From: Planctomycetaceae bacterium UBA4732
Lineage (GTDB): Bacteria > Planctomycetota > Planctomycetia > Gemmatales > Gemmataceae
NCBI GenBank assembly: GCA_002404095.1
Contig: DHJA01000070.1
Location: 1-5,975, forward strand
Direction of reading: 5' to 3'
DNA length: 5,975 nt
Translations under genes and position numbers: made by a program
Notes under the pieces: generated by a model
Told to the model about the DNA's origin: nothing
The model's input: the letters and a program-made list of their open reading frames with translations, nothing else
Databases searched by the model: none
Shown here: positions 1-5,975 of the stretch, one piece after another
How the letters are laid out: every line of letters begins with the position of its first letter
How positions within the stretch are numbered: position 1 is the first letter of the stretch

Positions 1-48
1 TTTTACTGGCAGGGGACTTACGAAACGGTCATCTAGCGAAGCAACTGG

Positions 49-354
49 TCAGTTCTCGCTGAAATCGAATTTGTGAATCGAATCTTTATTGAGCGGATCG
101 CGCAAAAAACGCCGCCGGCAGTCAGGGCACAAGTCATAACGAAGGTGATGCGAGGCCGCCTCCAAAGCGTCGGCTTCGTCCGCGTCTTCCATTTCCCGCA
201 ATAATTGGCTGACTGCTTCCATGTGATCTTCTTCGAGGTCCGCTTCCGTAATCTCGGCCGGATTGTGGGCGGCGAAAACCTCGATCTTGACGACGAAATG
301 GTCCTGCCTGGACCGAAGTTGCTTGCCGCAGTGGTCACACGTTATGTGCGTCAT
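49..354 (-). CDS. Conserved hypothetical protein with two CxxC pairs (putative zinc ribbon)
   Basis: A 101-residue protein of unknown function. It opens with a CDHC pair (Cys6, Cys9) and has a second pair, CPDC (Cys76, Cys79), near the C-terminus. Four cysteines in two such pairs are typical of a structural zinc site. The middle (about residues 32-70) is very acidic, rich in Glu, Asp and Ala, and probably helical. The tail after Cys79 is basic (CRRRFLRDP). There is no signal peptide or membrane segment, so it is probably cytoplasmic. I chose the start at 354 because a GGGAGG ribosome-binding site (complement of 365-370) lies 10 bases upstream and the CDHC motif follows at once. An in-frame ATG at 438 would add 28 residues without family-like character. 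It is the last of four minus-strand genes, 131 bp after the response regulator. I recall similar short proteins from planctomycetes but know no function; a nucleic-acid or protein-binding role is only a guess. Confidence 0.75.
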   Translation of the reverse strand: MTHITCDHCGKQLRSRQDHFVVKIEVFAAHNPAEITEADLEEDHMEAVSQLLREMEDADEADALEAASHHLRYDLCPDCRRRFLRDPLNKDSIHKFDFSEN

Positions 355-485
355 GTAGCGAAGGCCTCCCAGAATGTGTGCATGTCCGTCATGGATTGCA
401 AGGCGCGGCAAAAACCGCTTCCTATCCATCCGTCGCACGTTTCGGCCTCGCTGTCAAGCTGATTTTCGGCTCGGCGCAGCGTTTC

Positions 486-905
486 TCAACCCGTCCGTCG
501 TCCAGCGAGCTGCGCCGTCTGCCACAGCGCCTGGGCCATTTCATCCACGCGAAACGGTTTGTCGAAAAGCCGAATCGCTCCTAGAGCCAACAAACCCTCC
601 GGCGTATACTCGCCGGGGTGCCCCGTCATAAAACAGCACGCCACATCCGGATTGATGCGTTGCAAGGCCGCCAGGGTTTGCGGCCCGTCCAGGCCCGGCA
701 TGCGCACATCCATCAGCACGACGGAGACGGCCGCCTGACGCTCACGATAAACTTCGAGCGCGGAGCGACCGCCGTCGGCCAGCCAAACGGCGAAGCCTTT
801 GCGTTGTAGGACGGTTTGAAGAAGTTGACGGAGGACGGGTTCGTCATCGACGACGAGAATGCCGGGACGAGATGCGGATGCGGACGAGAGACGAGTGGAG
901 TCCAT
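486..905 (-). CDS. Stand-alone response regulator receiver (CheY-like) protein
   Basis: A 139-residue single-domain response regulator. The receiver fold spans about residues 14-130. The acidic pocket is Asp20-Asp21 in ILVVDDEP. The phosphoacceptor is Asp66 in VVLMDVRMPGLDG. The switch Thr94 is in CCFMTGHPGEYTP, and the conserved Lys116-Pro is in LFDKPF. All the residues for Mg-dependent phosphorylation by a histidine kinase are present. There is no DNA-binding or enzymatic output domain after the receiver, so it probably acts by binding a partner protein or as a phosphorelay step. No kinase is encoded in the window, so its partner lies elsewhere. The start at 905 is preferred: a purine-rich AAGGA (complement of 917-921) lies 11 bases upstream, and the first 13 residues are a short Ser/Ala-rich lead. 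The in-frame ATG at 932 has no ribosome-binding site. It lies 69 bp after the Uma2-family gene on the same strand. Confidence 0.9.
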   Translation of the reverse strand: MDSTRLSSASASRPGILVVDDEPVLRQLLQTVLQRKGFAVWLADGGRSALEVYRERQAAVSVVLMDVRMPGLDGPQTLAALQRINPDVACCFMTGHPGEYTPEGLLALGAIRLFDKPFRVDEMAQALWQTAQLAGRRTG

Positions 906-974
906 GATGGCGGGTTTCCTTTCCCGATTCATCGCGGCGGTTGCCGTACTCGAAGCAACCTATCTACCCTTCTT

Positions 975-1703
975 TCACTCGTTTGTCAATGGTGGGCCGC
1001 CCGACGCGGCGTTCAAACGGTCCACGAAAGCGCCATGTTCCGGGCTGGCGATTCCGCGTTGCACTGTTGCCAACATGCCGGCTATGTCGCCGCGTAAAAG
1101 CGCCGCCGTGTCGAGCCATAAGCCAGGGAAGATTTCGCTGCGATAAACGCCCTCGGCGTCAGGCCGTAAACGATCGTAACGCCCATCGCGCAGTACGAAC
1201 CAGTCGATCTCCTGATCGAGTACGCGCCAGACGATGTACTCGCGCACGCCCGTTCGGCGATAGACGTTCATCTTGGCGTTCAGCGCAATGCTCACGTTGC
1301 TTGCCGCCACCTCAACAGCTAGTTCGGGGGCGCCCTCGATATAATCGTCGGCGCTGATGCGAACTTGGCCGCCGAACGCCGGCTCGATGTACAAAACACC
1401 GTCCGGTTGGGGTTCGTTGTCCGTATCCAGGCGGGTCGTAGCGTCGCAGCCTGTTGCGACGCCGATGGTTCCGGCCTCGTAGAAAAGGAGCCAGCCGTTC
1501 AGGCGTGAATTGGGTCGGCTATGACGTTCGATGCGCACGGGTGAGGGCATGTGGACAACTCCTTCAATTAACTCAGCCTTCTTGACCCGCGGCATCGCCT
1601 CGTAACGACGCTCGAACTCAATCCGCGTCAGCCGGTCGCCGTTCTCCAACGGCGGCGGCCGTCCGTTCGACCAACTCCCCGCTCCTGGTTTCGTCGTCGC
1701 CAT
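975..1703 (-). CDS. Uma2 family (DUF820) putative PD-(D/E)XK endonuclease
   Basis: A 242-residue protein of the Uma2/DUF820 family, which is predicted to have the restriction-endonuclease-like PD-(D/E)XK fold; its substrate and biological role are not established. Family landmarks are visible in order: Glu44 in AELIEGVV, Gln-Pro-Asp101 in NEPQPDGVLYI, Glu131 in APELAVEVAAS, Lys144, and the GVREYIVWRV strand (residues 152-161). The C-terminus has the FPGLWLD element (about 192-198) common in this family. The length fits. The start is supported by GAGGGA (complement of 1709-1714), 5 bases upstream of the ATG. The gene begins 30 bp after mqnE on the same strand, so cotranscription is plausible. 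One oddity: the segment after Glu131 reads ASNVSIALNAK, where the relatives I remember have SYDLH before the Lys, so a conserved Asp and His appear replaced. These genes are often present in many copies in planctomycetes and cyanobacteria. Activity is not shown by the sequence. Confidence 0.88.
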   Translation of the reverse strand: MATTKPGAGSWSNGRPPPLENGDRLTRIEFERRYEAMPRVKKAELIEGVVHMPSPVRIERHSRPNSRLNGWLLFYEAGTIGVATGCDATTRLDTDNEPQPDGVLYIEPAFGGQVRISADDYIEGAPELAVEVAASNVSIALNAKMNVYRRTGVREYIVWRVLDQEIDWFVLRDGRYDRLRPDAEGVYRSEIFPGLWLDTAALLRGDIAGMLATVQRGIASPEHGAFVDRLNAASGGPPLTNE

Positions 1704-1733
1704 GATCGTCCCTCGATTCGCCGTGGACTAATT

Positions 1734-2867
1734 TCACACCAGTTGAAGCGCCCGCCCGCTGCGCCATTCCTTATCGGCCCGGACCACTTCATTGTACAGG
1801 GTGTCGCGCTCCACCGGCACACGGCCGGCTTCCTGGATCAGCCGGCGAATCTCGGCCACGTTTAGCTCTTGCGGCGAATCCGAGCCGGCGTCGTGATAAA
1901 TCTTTTCGTGGACGACCGTGCCGTCCAGATCGTCGGCGCCGAAGCTCAGTGCCACCTGCGCCGTCTTGATGCCGAGCATCACCCAATATGCCTTAATGTG
2001 CTGGAAATTGTCGAGCATGAGCCGACTGATCGCCATCGTCTTGAGGTCGAGCAGGCCGCTCGGCTTCGGCAGATGCGCCAGCCTGGTGTTGTCCGGATGA
2101 AACGCCAGCGGGATGAACGTCTGAAAGCCGCCTGTCTCGTCCTGCAACTCGCGCAGCCGGCACAGGTGATCGACTCGGTGCCGCGCTTCCTCGATGTGGC
2201 CGTAGAGCATCGTGGCGTTGGATCGCAAGCCAAGTTCGTGCGCCTCACGGTGGACGCGGAACCACTCGACGGCGTCGGCCTTGTGTTCGCAGATTTTATC
2301 GCGGACTTCCGGATGAAAAATCTCCGCGCCGCCGCCAGGCAAACTGCCGAGGCCAGCTTCCTTGAACTCGGCGAGGAGTTCGCGCGTCGGCCGACCCGTC
2401 AGCCGGGCGAACCAGTCCCATTCCACCGCCGTGTACGCCTTGAGGTGCAAGCGCGGATGGGCGTTGTGGATAATACGGATGATGTTTAGATACCAGTCAT
2501 AAGGCAGCTGATGATGCAGACCGCCGACGATGTGCAACTCCGTGGCGCCGCGATGGTCAGCCTCGGCCGCGCGCTCCAGCACCTGTTCGTCAGACATGAC
2601 GTAGCCCTTTTCGCCGCGAAGGTCGGAGCGAAAAGCGCAAAAGGTGCAGCGGTAGACGCAGACATTGGTGGGATTCAGATGCGTATTGATGTTGAAATAG
2701 GCGAAATTGCCGTTCTTGCGCTCGCGGACGATGTTGGCCAATTCGCCGAGCGTGAACAGGTCGGCGCTCTCGTAGAGGAACACGCCGTCGTCGAACGACA
2801 AGCGCTGGCCGGCTTCGACTTTTTCTCGGATAACGGCCAAACGGGCGTTGGAAGTTAGCTCTAGCAT
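1734..2867 (-). CDS. mqnE: Aminofutalosine synthase MqnE (radical SAM)
   Basis: A radical SAM enzyme of the futalosine route to menaquinone. MqnE joins 3-[(1-carboxyvinyl)oxy]benzoate with the adenosyl part of S-adenosylmethionine to make 6-amino-6-deoxyfutalosine in the cytoplasm. The cluster-binding motif is CVYRCTFCAF (Cys70, Cys74, Cys77), preceded by HLNPTNV, which favours MqnE over the related cyclase MqnC. Other family blocks are ATELHIVGGLHHQLP (about 108-122), LGSLPGGGAEIF (about 173-184), RSNATMLYGHIE and the C-terminal RVPVERDTLYN. The 377-residue length is normal and nothing is broken. The start is uncertain. ATG at 2867 has a weak AGG 7 bases upstream; an in-frame ATG at 2894 would add nine residues but its GAGG touches the start codon with no spacing. 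No other menaquinone gene is in the window. The gene heads a minus-strand series and is divergent from the large secreted-protein gene. Confidence 0.95.
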   Translation of the reverse strand: MLELTSNARLAVIREKVEAGQRLSFDDGVFLYESADLFTLGELANIVRERKNGNFAYFNINTHLNPTNVCVYRCTFCAFRSDLRGEKGYVMSDEQVLERAAEADHRGATELHIVGGLHHQLPYDWYLNIIRIIHNAHPRLHLKAYTAVEWDWFARLTGRPTRELLAEFKEAGLGSLPGGGAEIFHPEVRDKICEHKADAVEWFRVHREAHELGLRSNATMLYGHIEEARHRVDHLCRLRELQDETGGFQTFIPLAFHPDNTRLAHLPKPSGLLDLKTMAISRLMLDNFQHIKAYWVMLGIKTAQVALSFGADDLDGTVVHEKIYHDAGSDSPQELNVAEIRRLIQEAGRVPVERDTLYNEVVRADKEWRSGRALQLV

Positions 2868-2897
2868 TGGAAGGCCTACACTTTCTCTTGCCATCCT

Positions 2898-2930
2898 CTA
2901 TAGGACTTATAGGTCCCATAAGTCCTATAG
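2898..2930. repeat. Perfect 13-bp inverted repeat with 7-nt loop in the divergent intergenic region
   Basis: The arm CTATAGGACTTAT (2898-2910) and its exact reverse complement ATAAGTCCTATAG (2918-2930) flank the loop AGGTCCC. The stem is AT-rich and has no T-run after it in either direction, so it does not look like an intrinsic terminator. If mqnE is transcribed from the candidate promoter upstream, the hairpin would form in its leader, ending about 30 bases before the ATG at 2867, or 3 bases before the alternative ATG at 2894. It may also serve as a protein-binding operator between the divergent genes. The sequence type resembles short dispersed repeats I recall from planctomycete genomes. 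Confidence 0.75.
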
Positions 2931-2934
2931 GTCC
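2899..2934. repeat. Four 9-bp tandem units (TATAGGTCC-like)
   Basis: The units are TATAGGACT (2899-2907), TATAGGTCC (2908-2916), CATAAGTCC (2917-2925) and TATAGGTCC (2926-2934), followed by a partial TATGAG. The units differ at only a few positions, and the differences make units 1 and 3 part of the inverted repeat at 2898-2930. A 9-bp period suggests growth by slippage or a multi-site binding array. No repeat units continue past about 2943 or before 2897. Confidence 0.8.
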
Positions 2935-2954
2935 TATGAGACAACGGAATCGCT

Positions 2955-2982
2955 ATTCTATTACCCGTGGGACGACGGCCAA
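2955..2982 (-). promoter_or_regulatory. Possible sigma70-type promoter for mqnE
   Basis: Read on the minus strand, a TTGGCC hexamer (complement of 2977-2982; four of six matches to TTGACA) is followed after 16 bp by TAGAAT (complement of 2955-2960; five of six matches to TATAAT). Transcription would start near 2948, and the leader would carry the 13-bp inverted repeat at 2898-2930. The call is by eye only. Planctomycete promoters often do not match this consensus well. Confidence 0.3.
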
Positions 2983-3029
2983 CCTTAACGGGGACCGGAC
3001 GATTCCAAGGCAATTCGCCGGAGACGCGC

Positions 3030-5831
3030 ATGTTATCCAAAGCACGACTTGGCCAGACAACCCTGGCCGCTATCCTCATCCTGACCTCCACCGCGGCCGC
3101 CGCCGAGCCGTGGAGCGCCCTGATCGATCCGGAAAATTCTCTGACGTTCCGCTTCCTCCACGACGACAAGCCGGCCTTCGACCTCTCCCTCGGCGGCTGG
3201 GGGCCGAAATGGTCCTGGGTAGGCATGGACTCCAAGCAGAAGGCCAAGGACGGACGGCTCTCGGCCCATGTCCCCTTCGTCGTCGATAAAGACAAAGGCG
3301 AAGTAATCGACATTCAATACGAGGCCTGGCAGCCGGGCGCCCGGCAGACGGCCTTTCGCTACACCCTGGAGTCGGACCATGACGTTCCCCTCACCATGCT
3401 GATCGCCGGCCTCCACTTCGACCCTCAAGGCGGTAAGGGGACGCTTACTCTGACGCACGCCGAGGGCAAGCCGACCACAATGGAACTCCCCGTGAAAGGC
3501 ATCCGCGCCGCGCCGGCCGCGTCCGAGGCCGATTTCGCGTTTGATAAGGGCGGCAAAGTCTCGATGAAGATCGACCCGCCCTGTCCCATTGGTTTCGACA
3601 ACTCCCTGCGCGTGGTGCTGGCGTCCGAACTGTTCCGCAAGGGCAAGCGCTCCGTGACGCTGACGCTGAACTTCGCCGACGACGTGGCTTTCGGCGCCGC
3701 CGAGGCCGACCTCGACAAGTTCAGCCGGACCCTGGCCGGCCCCGACTGGTTCCCCTTTCAGCCGGCCAAGGAAGTGGTTCCGGGCGTCATCGACATGGGC
3801 GGCTGGCTTTCCGGCCCCGCCGGCAAGCACGGCGGCGTCCGCATCGTCAAGGACGGCTTCGCCTTCGAGGACGGCGCCCCGGTCAAGTTCTGGGGCGTCA
3901 ACCTCTCCTATACCGCCAGCGCGCCGGACCACGAGACGGCCGACTTCACGGCCGCTCGCTTCGCCAAATACGGCGTCAACGCCGTGCGTATGCACAAGTT
4001 CTCTTATCCCACCAACCAGGGCGGCATCGGCGACCCCAACGACTCCACACGCATGGATCCAAAGGGACTCGACAAGCTCGATTACTTCGCCTCCAAACTG
4101 AAGGAACACGGCGTTTACTTCGGCTGGTCGCACACCTACGGCTACCGCGTCGTCGCCGGCGACCGCAAGCGCCTGCTGGCCTACGACGAGATCGACAAGA
4201 AGCTCAAAGGCAACACTTACGCCCTCATGAATTTCGCCGAGGACGTGCAAGACCTGATGATCGAAATGGTCGTCAACCTACTCAAGCACAAGAACCCGTA
4301 CACAGGCCGGACCTACGCCGACGAGCCGGCCCTCTGCTTCATCGAACTGCAAAACGAGGACGACATCTTCTTCTATACGTCCGAGAACGCCCTCAACTCC
4401 TGCCCGACCTATAAGAAGCGCTTCCTGGAACGGTTCGCGGCGTGGCTGAAAGATCGCTACGGTTCGCAGGAGAAGCTGCGGGCCGCTTGGGGCGACGCGC
4501 TGCCTGCGGGCGAAACGCTGGCGGACGCCAATATCGCGTTGCAACTGAATCCCTGGTTCTTCGGCGAAGACCACCTGCCGGGCCAGAAGGACGGAGCGCG
4601 GCAACGGCTGCTCGACACGGCCGCCTTCTTACACGACGTTCAAGATCGGTTTTATGGCCGATTCACCAAGGCGATCCGCGGGGCCGGCTACAAAGGCCCG
4701 CTCAACGGCTCGCCCTGGCAGGCGCCGAGCATGTTGCCGCATTACTACAACCTCAACTCCGACTATAAGGTCGGCTACATCGACCGCCACAACTATTTCG
4801 ACGGTGCGGGGCCGGAGATGTTCGCATCGATGCTGACGCATCCGGGCAGCGGCTATTTCGGCAGCGGCATGCAGCAGGTGATTGATCGGCCGTTCGGCCT
4901 GTCCGAGTGGATTCACGTCTACCCAAACGTCTATTCGGCGGAAGGTCCAGCCCTCGTGGCCGCCTACGGCATGGGCCTGCAAGGCTGGGACGCCTCCTAT
5001 GAGTTCCAGTCCCAGGCCAACCGCCGCGCCTTCGACGACACCGCCGGCGGATTTCCGTGGGGCGTCTGGGAAGCCGACGTGCCCACGTCGCTGGGCCAGT
5101 TCCCCGCGCTGGCCCGGATGATCTATCGCGGCGATGTTAAGGAAGGAAAGGTCATTTCGGTGCGTCGGGTCAGCCCCGCTGACTTGGCCGAGGGCCGCTT
5201 TAACTTCTCCGACAAGGTGACGCAGCACGGCGACGTGAAAACCTTCGGCGGCAGTACGCCGCCCGAGGCGCTGGCCGCCGGCCGCGTCGTCGTCGAATTT
5301 ACCGACAAGTCGCAACCGTCGGAACTGCCGGACATGAGCCTCTACCGCAAGGGTTCGGTCATTAAGTCAACGACGGGTCAACTGGCCTGGGATGTTTCCG
5401 ACAAAGGCTTTTTCACGGTGAACACGGCCGGCACGAAGGCGGTCGTCGGCTTCACCGGCGGCAAAGAGCAGACGCTGGGCGACGTGAAAATCCGGCTCGA
5501 AACACCGTTCGCGTCGCTCTTCCTGACCGCGCTGGAGCCGGGAGAAGACCTCGCCGGCGGCAAGCGGGCGCTGCTTACCGTGGTGGCCCGCCAGAGCAAC
5601 ACCGGCTTCACCTACTTCGCGCCCGACAACCGGGTGCTGAAGAACGGCGGCCCGCCGATCCTGCTGGAGCCGGTGAAGGCGACCGTGACCGTCGGCCGGC
5701 CGATAGCGAGCGTGAACATCCTCGACCACGACGGCCGGCGCACCGGGCGAACGCTCGCCGTAACGGACGGGCGCTTCACGCTGGACGGGGCGAAGGACAA
5801 GGCCGTCTATTACGAAGTGGTGTACCGCTAA
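3030..5831 (+). CDS. Secreted clan GH-A-like glycoside hydrolase, multidomain, family not assigned
   Basis: A 933-residue exported protein. MLSKARLGQTTLAAILILTS and the Ala run after it form a signal peptide, probably cut after Ala25. Residues about 26-240 look like a beta-rich domain of unknown family. The core (about 250-660) resembles a TIM-barrel glycoside hydrolase: FWGVNLSY (288 onward), NAVRMHKF with Arg320 and His322, and FIELQNEDD with Asn442-Glu443 as the likely acid/base pair. Then come DRHNYFDG with His587 and Tyr589, and GLSEWIH with Glu626 as the likely nucleophile. The two glutamates placed this way suggest a retaining enzyme, but the substrate cannot be read. Residues about 690-933 form a beta-rich C-terminal region without a recognised anchor or sorting signal. 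The start at 3030 is chosen because GGAG (3020-3023) lies 6 bases upstream and the signal peptide begins there; an in-frame ATG at 2967 would put 21 polar residues in front. It is monocistronic in view: divergent from mqnE, and followed by a strong hairpin. Confidence 0.85.
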   Translation: MLSKARLGQTTLAAILILTSTAAAAEPWSALIDPENSLTFRFLHDDKPAFDLSLGGWGPKWSWVGMDSKQKAKDGRLSAHVPFVVDKDKGEVIDIQYEAWQPGARQTAFRYTLESDHDVPLTMLIAGLHFDPQGGKGTLTLTHAEGKPTTMELPVKGIRAAPAASEADFAFDKGGKVSMKIDPPCPIGFDNSLRVVLASELFRKGKRSVTLTLNFADDVAFGAAEADLDKFSRTLAGPDWFPFQPAKEVVPGVIDMGGWLSGPAGKHGGVRIVKDGFAFEDGAPVKFWGVNLSYTASAPDHETADFTAARFAKYGVNAVRMHKFSYPTNQGGIGDPNDSTRMDPKGLDKLDYFASKLKEHGVYFGWSHTYGYRVVAGDRKRLLAYDEIDKKLKGNTYALMNFAEDVQDLMIEMVVNLLKHKNPYTGRTYADEPALCFIELQNEDDIFFYTSENALNSCPTYKKRFLERFAAWLKDRYGSQEKLRAAWGDALPAGETLADANIALQLNPWFFGEDHLPGQKDGARQRLLDTAAFLHDVQDRFYGRFTKAIRGAGYKGPLNGSPWQAPSMLPHYYNLNSDYKVGYIDRHNYFDGAGPEMFASMLTHPGSGYFGSGMQQVIDRPFGLSEWIHVYPNVYSAEGPALVAAYGMGLQGWDASYEFQSQANRRAFDDTAGGFPWGVWEADVPTSLGQFPALARMIYRGDVKEGKVISVRRVSPADLAEGRFNFSDKVTQHGDVKTFGGSTPPEALAAGRVVVEFTDKSQPSELPDMSLYRKGSVIKSTTGQLAWDVSDKGFFTVNTAGTKAVVGFTGGKEQTLGDVKIRLETPFASLFLTALEPGEDLAGGKRALLTVVARQSNTGFTYFAPDNRVLKNGGPPILLEPVKATVTVGRPIASVNILDHDGRRTGRTLAVTDGRFTLDGAKDKAVYYEVVYR

Positions 5832-5894
5832 CCAGCCGCGAGCGCGAGCGAGCGGGTTGAGGCGATCCGCTCGCTCGCGCTCGCGGCTGGTTTT
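5830..5894 (+). terminator. 26-bp perfect palindrome with T-run; probable intrinsic terminator
   Basis: The arms 5830-5855 and 5867-5892 are exact reverse complements, with an 11-base loop (GTTGAGGCGAT). The stem is very GC-rich apart from its base, and TTTT (5891-5894) follows, which suits termination of the glycoside hydrolase transcript. The last two bases of that gene's TAA stop codon belong to the left arm. Read on the minus strand only TT follows, so it is less convincing as a terminator for the convergent tRNA transcript. Each arm is built from iterated GCGAGC steps. I recall near-identical palindromes scattered in planctomycete genomes, so this may be a copy of a dispersed repeat used as a terminator. 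Confidence 0.8.
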
Positions 5895-5911
5895 CAAACA
5901 GTTTGTGAAAG

Positions 5912-5975
5912 CGGAGAGGGCGGGATTTGAACCCGCGATGAACTTTCGCCCATACGGCATTTCCAGTGCCGCGCC
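5912..5975 (-). tRNA. tRNA-Ser (anticodon GGA), 5' part beyond the window
   Basis: Read on the minus strand, the anticodon stem is CGGCA/TGCCG with loop CTGGAAA, so the anticodon is GGA (complement of 5962-5964), which reads the serine codons UCC and UCU. A long variable arm follows (TGGGC, GAAA, GTTCA), as expected for a class II tRNA such as serine. Next come the T arm, GCGGG-TTCAAAT-CCCGC (complement of 5920-5936), and the acceptor 3' strand CCTCTCC (5913-5919) with a G discriminator at 5912, also typical of tRNA-Ser. CCA is not encoded; the next bases are CTT. The D arm and the acceptor 5' strand lie past position 5975. Confidence 0.93.

Noticed and set aside
1..48. The stretch after the stop codon of the zinc-ribbon gene, checked for a terminator.
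   Set aside because: I see no stable inverted repeat followed by a T-run on the minus strand, although the flank is cut off at position 1.
452..457. A perfect TTGACA on the minus strand in the gap upstream of the zinc-ribbon gene.
   Set aside because: No acceptable -10 hexamer lies 15 to 19 bases downstream, so a promoter cannot be supported.
939..960. A 6-bp inverted repeat (GGTTGC / GCAACC) with a 10-base loop between the Uma2 and response-regulator genes.
   Set aside because: The stem is short, the loop is large and no T-run follows; this is likely chance.
1869..2489. A 206-codon open frame on the plus strand, opposite mqnE.
   Set aside because: It is fully antisense to a strongly conserved enzyme and shows no motif of its own.
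3033..4250. A 405-codon open frame on the minus strand, opposite the glycoside hydrolase gene.
   Set aside because: It lies wholly antisense to a gene with clear family motifs. Its translation is Val/Gly/Ala-rich without recognisable domains, as expected from the mirror frame of GC-rich DNA.
5367..5960. A 197-codon minus-strand frame running from the tRNA through the palindrome into the hydrolase 3' end.
   Set aside because: It would start inside the tRNA-Ser gene and read through the terminator hairpin; its translation is not protein-like.
5912..5975. The tRNA-Ser gene as an integration site for a mobile element.
   Set aside because: No integrase gene or direct repeat of the tRNA 3' end is visible in the window, and the neighbouring gene looks native.

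Overview
The window looks like chromosomal DNA of a GC-rich planctomycete, probably of the Pirellulales type. The clues are an Uma2-family protein of a subfamily I associate with that group, menaquinone synthesis through the futalosine route (MqnE), a short zinc-ribbon protein of familiar planctomycete type, a large secreted glycoside-hydrolase-like protein, and two intergenic palindromes that resemble dispersed repeats I recall from these genomes. The assignment rests on recognition, not on a search.

Layout. Four genes lie on the minus strand. Reading from their 5' side they are mqnE (2867 to 1734), an Uma2-family putative nuclease (1703 to 975), a stand-alone response-regulator receiver protein (905 to 486) and a 101-residue protein with two CxxC pairs (354 to 49). 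The gaps are 30, 69 and 131 bp. The first pair could be cotranscribed; the other two may or may not belong to the same transcript. Their functions (menaquinone synthesis, putative nuclease, phosphorelay, unknown) give no obvious shared pathway.

A divergent intergenic region (2868-3029) separates mqnE from the plus-strand gene. It holds four copies of a 9-bp unit that fold into a perfect 13-bp inverted repeat, and a plausible sigma70-type promoter reading toward mqnE. Almost half of the window (3030-5831) is one gene for a 933-residue exported protein. It has a signal peptide, an N-terminal beta-rich region, a TIM-barrel-like glycoside hydrolase core with two candidate catalytic glutamates, and a beta-rich C-terminal region.

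The stop codon of that gene sits in the stem of a 26-bp perfect palindrome followed by TTTT, probably its terminator. After it comes the 3' part of a tRNA-Ser(GGA) gene on the minus strand, cut by the window end.

I see no CRISPR array, insertion sequence, phage gene or recognised defence operon. The most interesting items are the two structured intergenic repeats, the uncharacterised secreted hydrolase, and an apparent substitution in the Uma2 motif.
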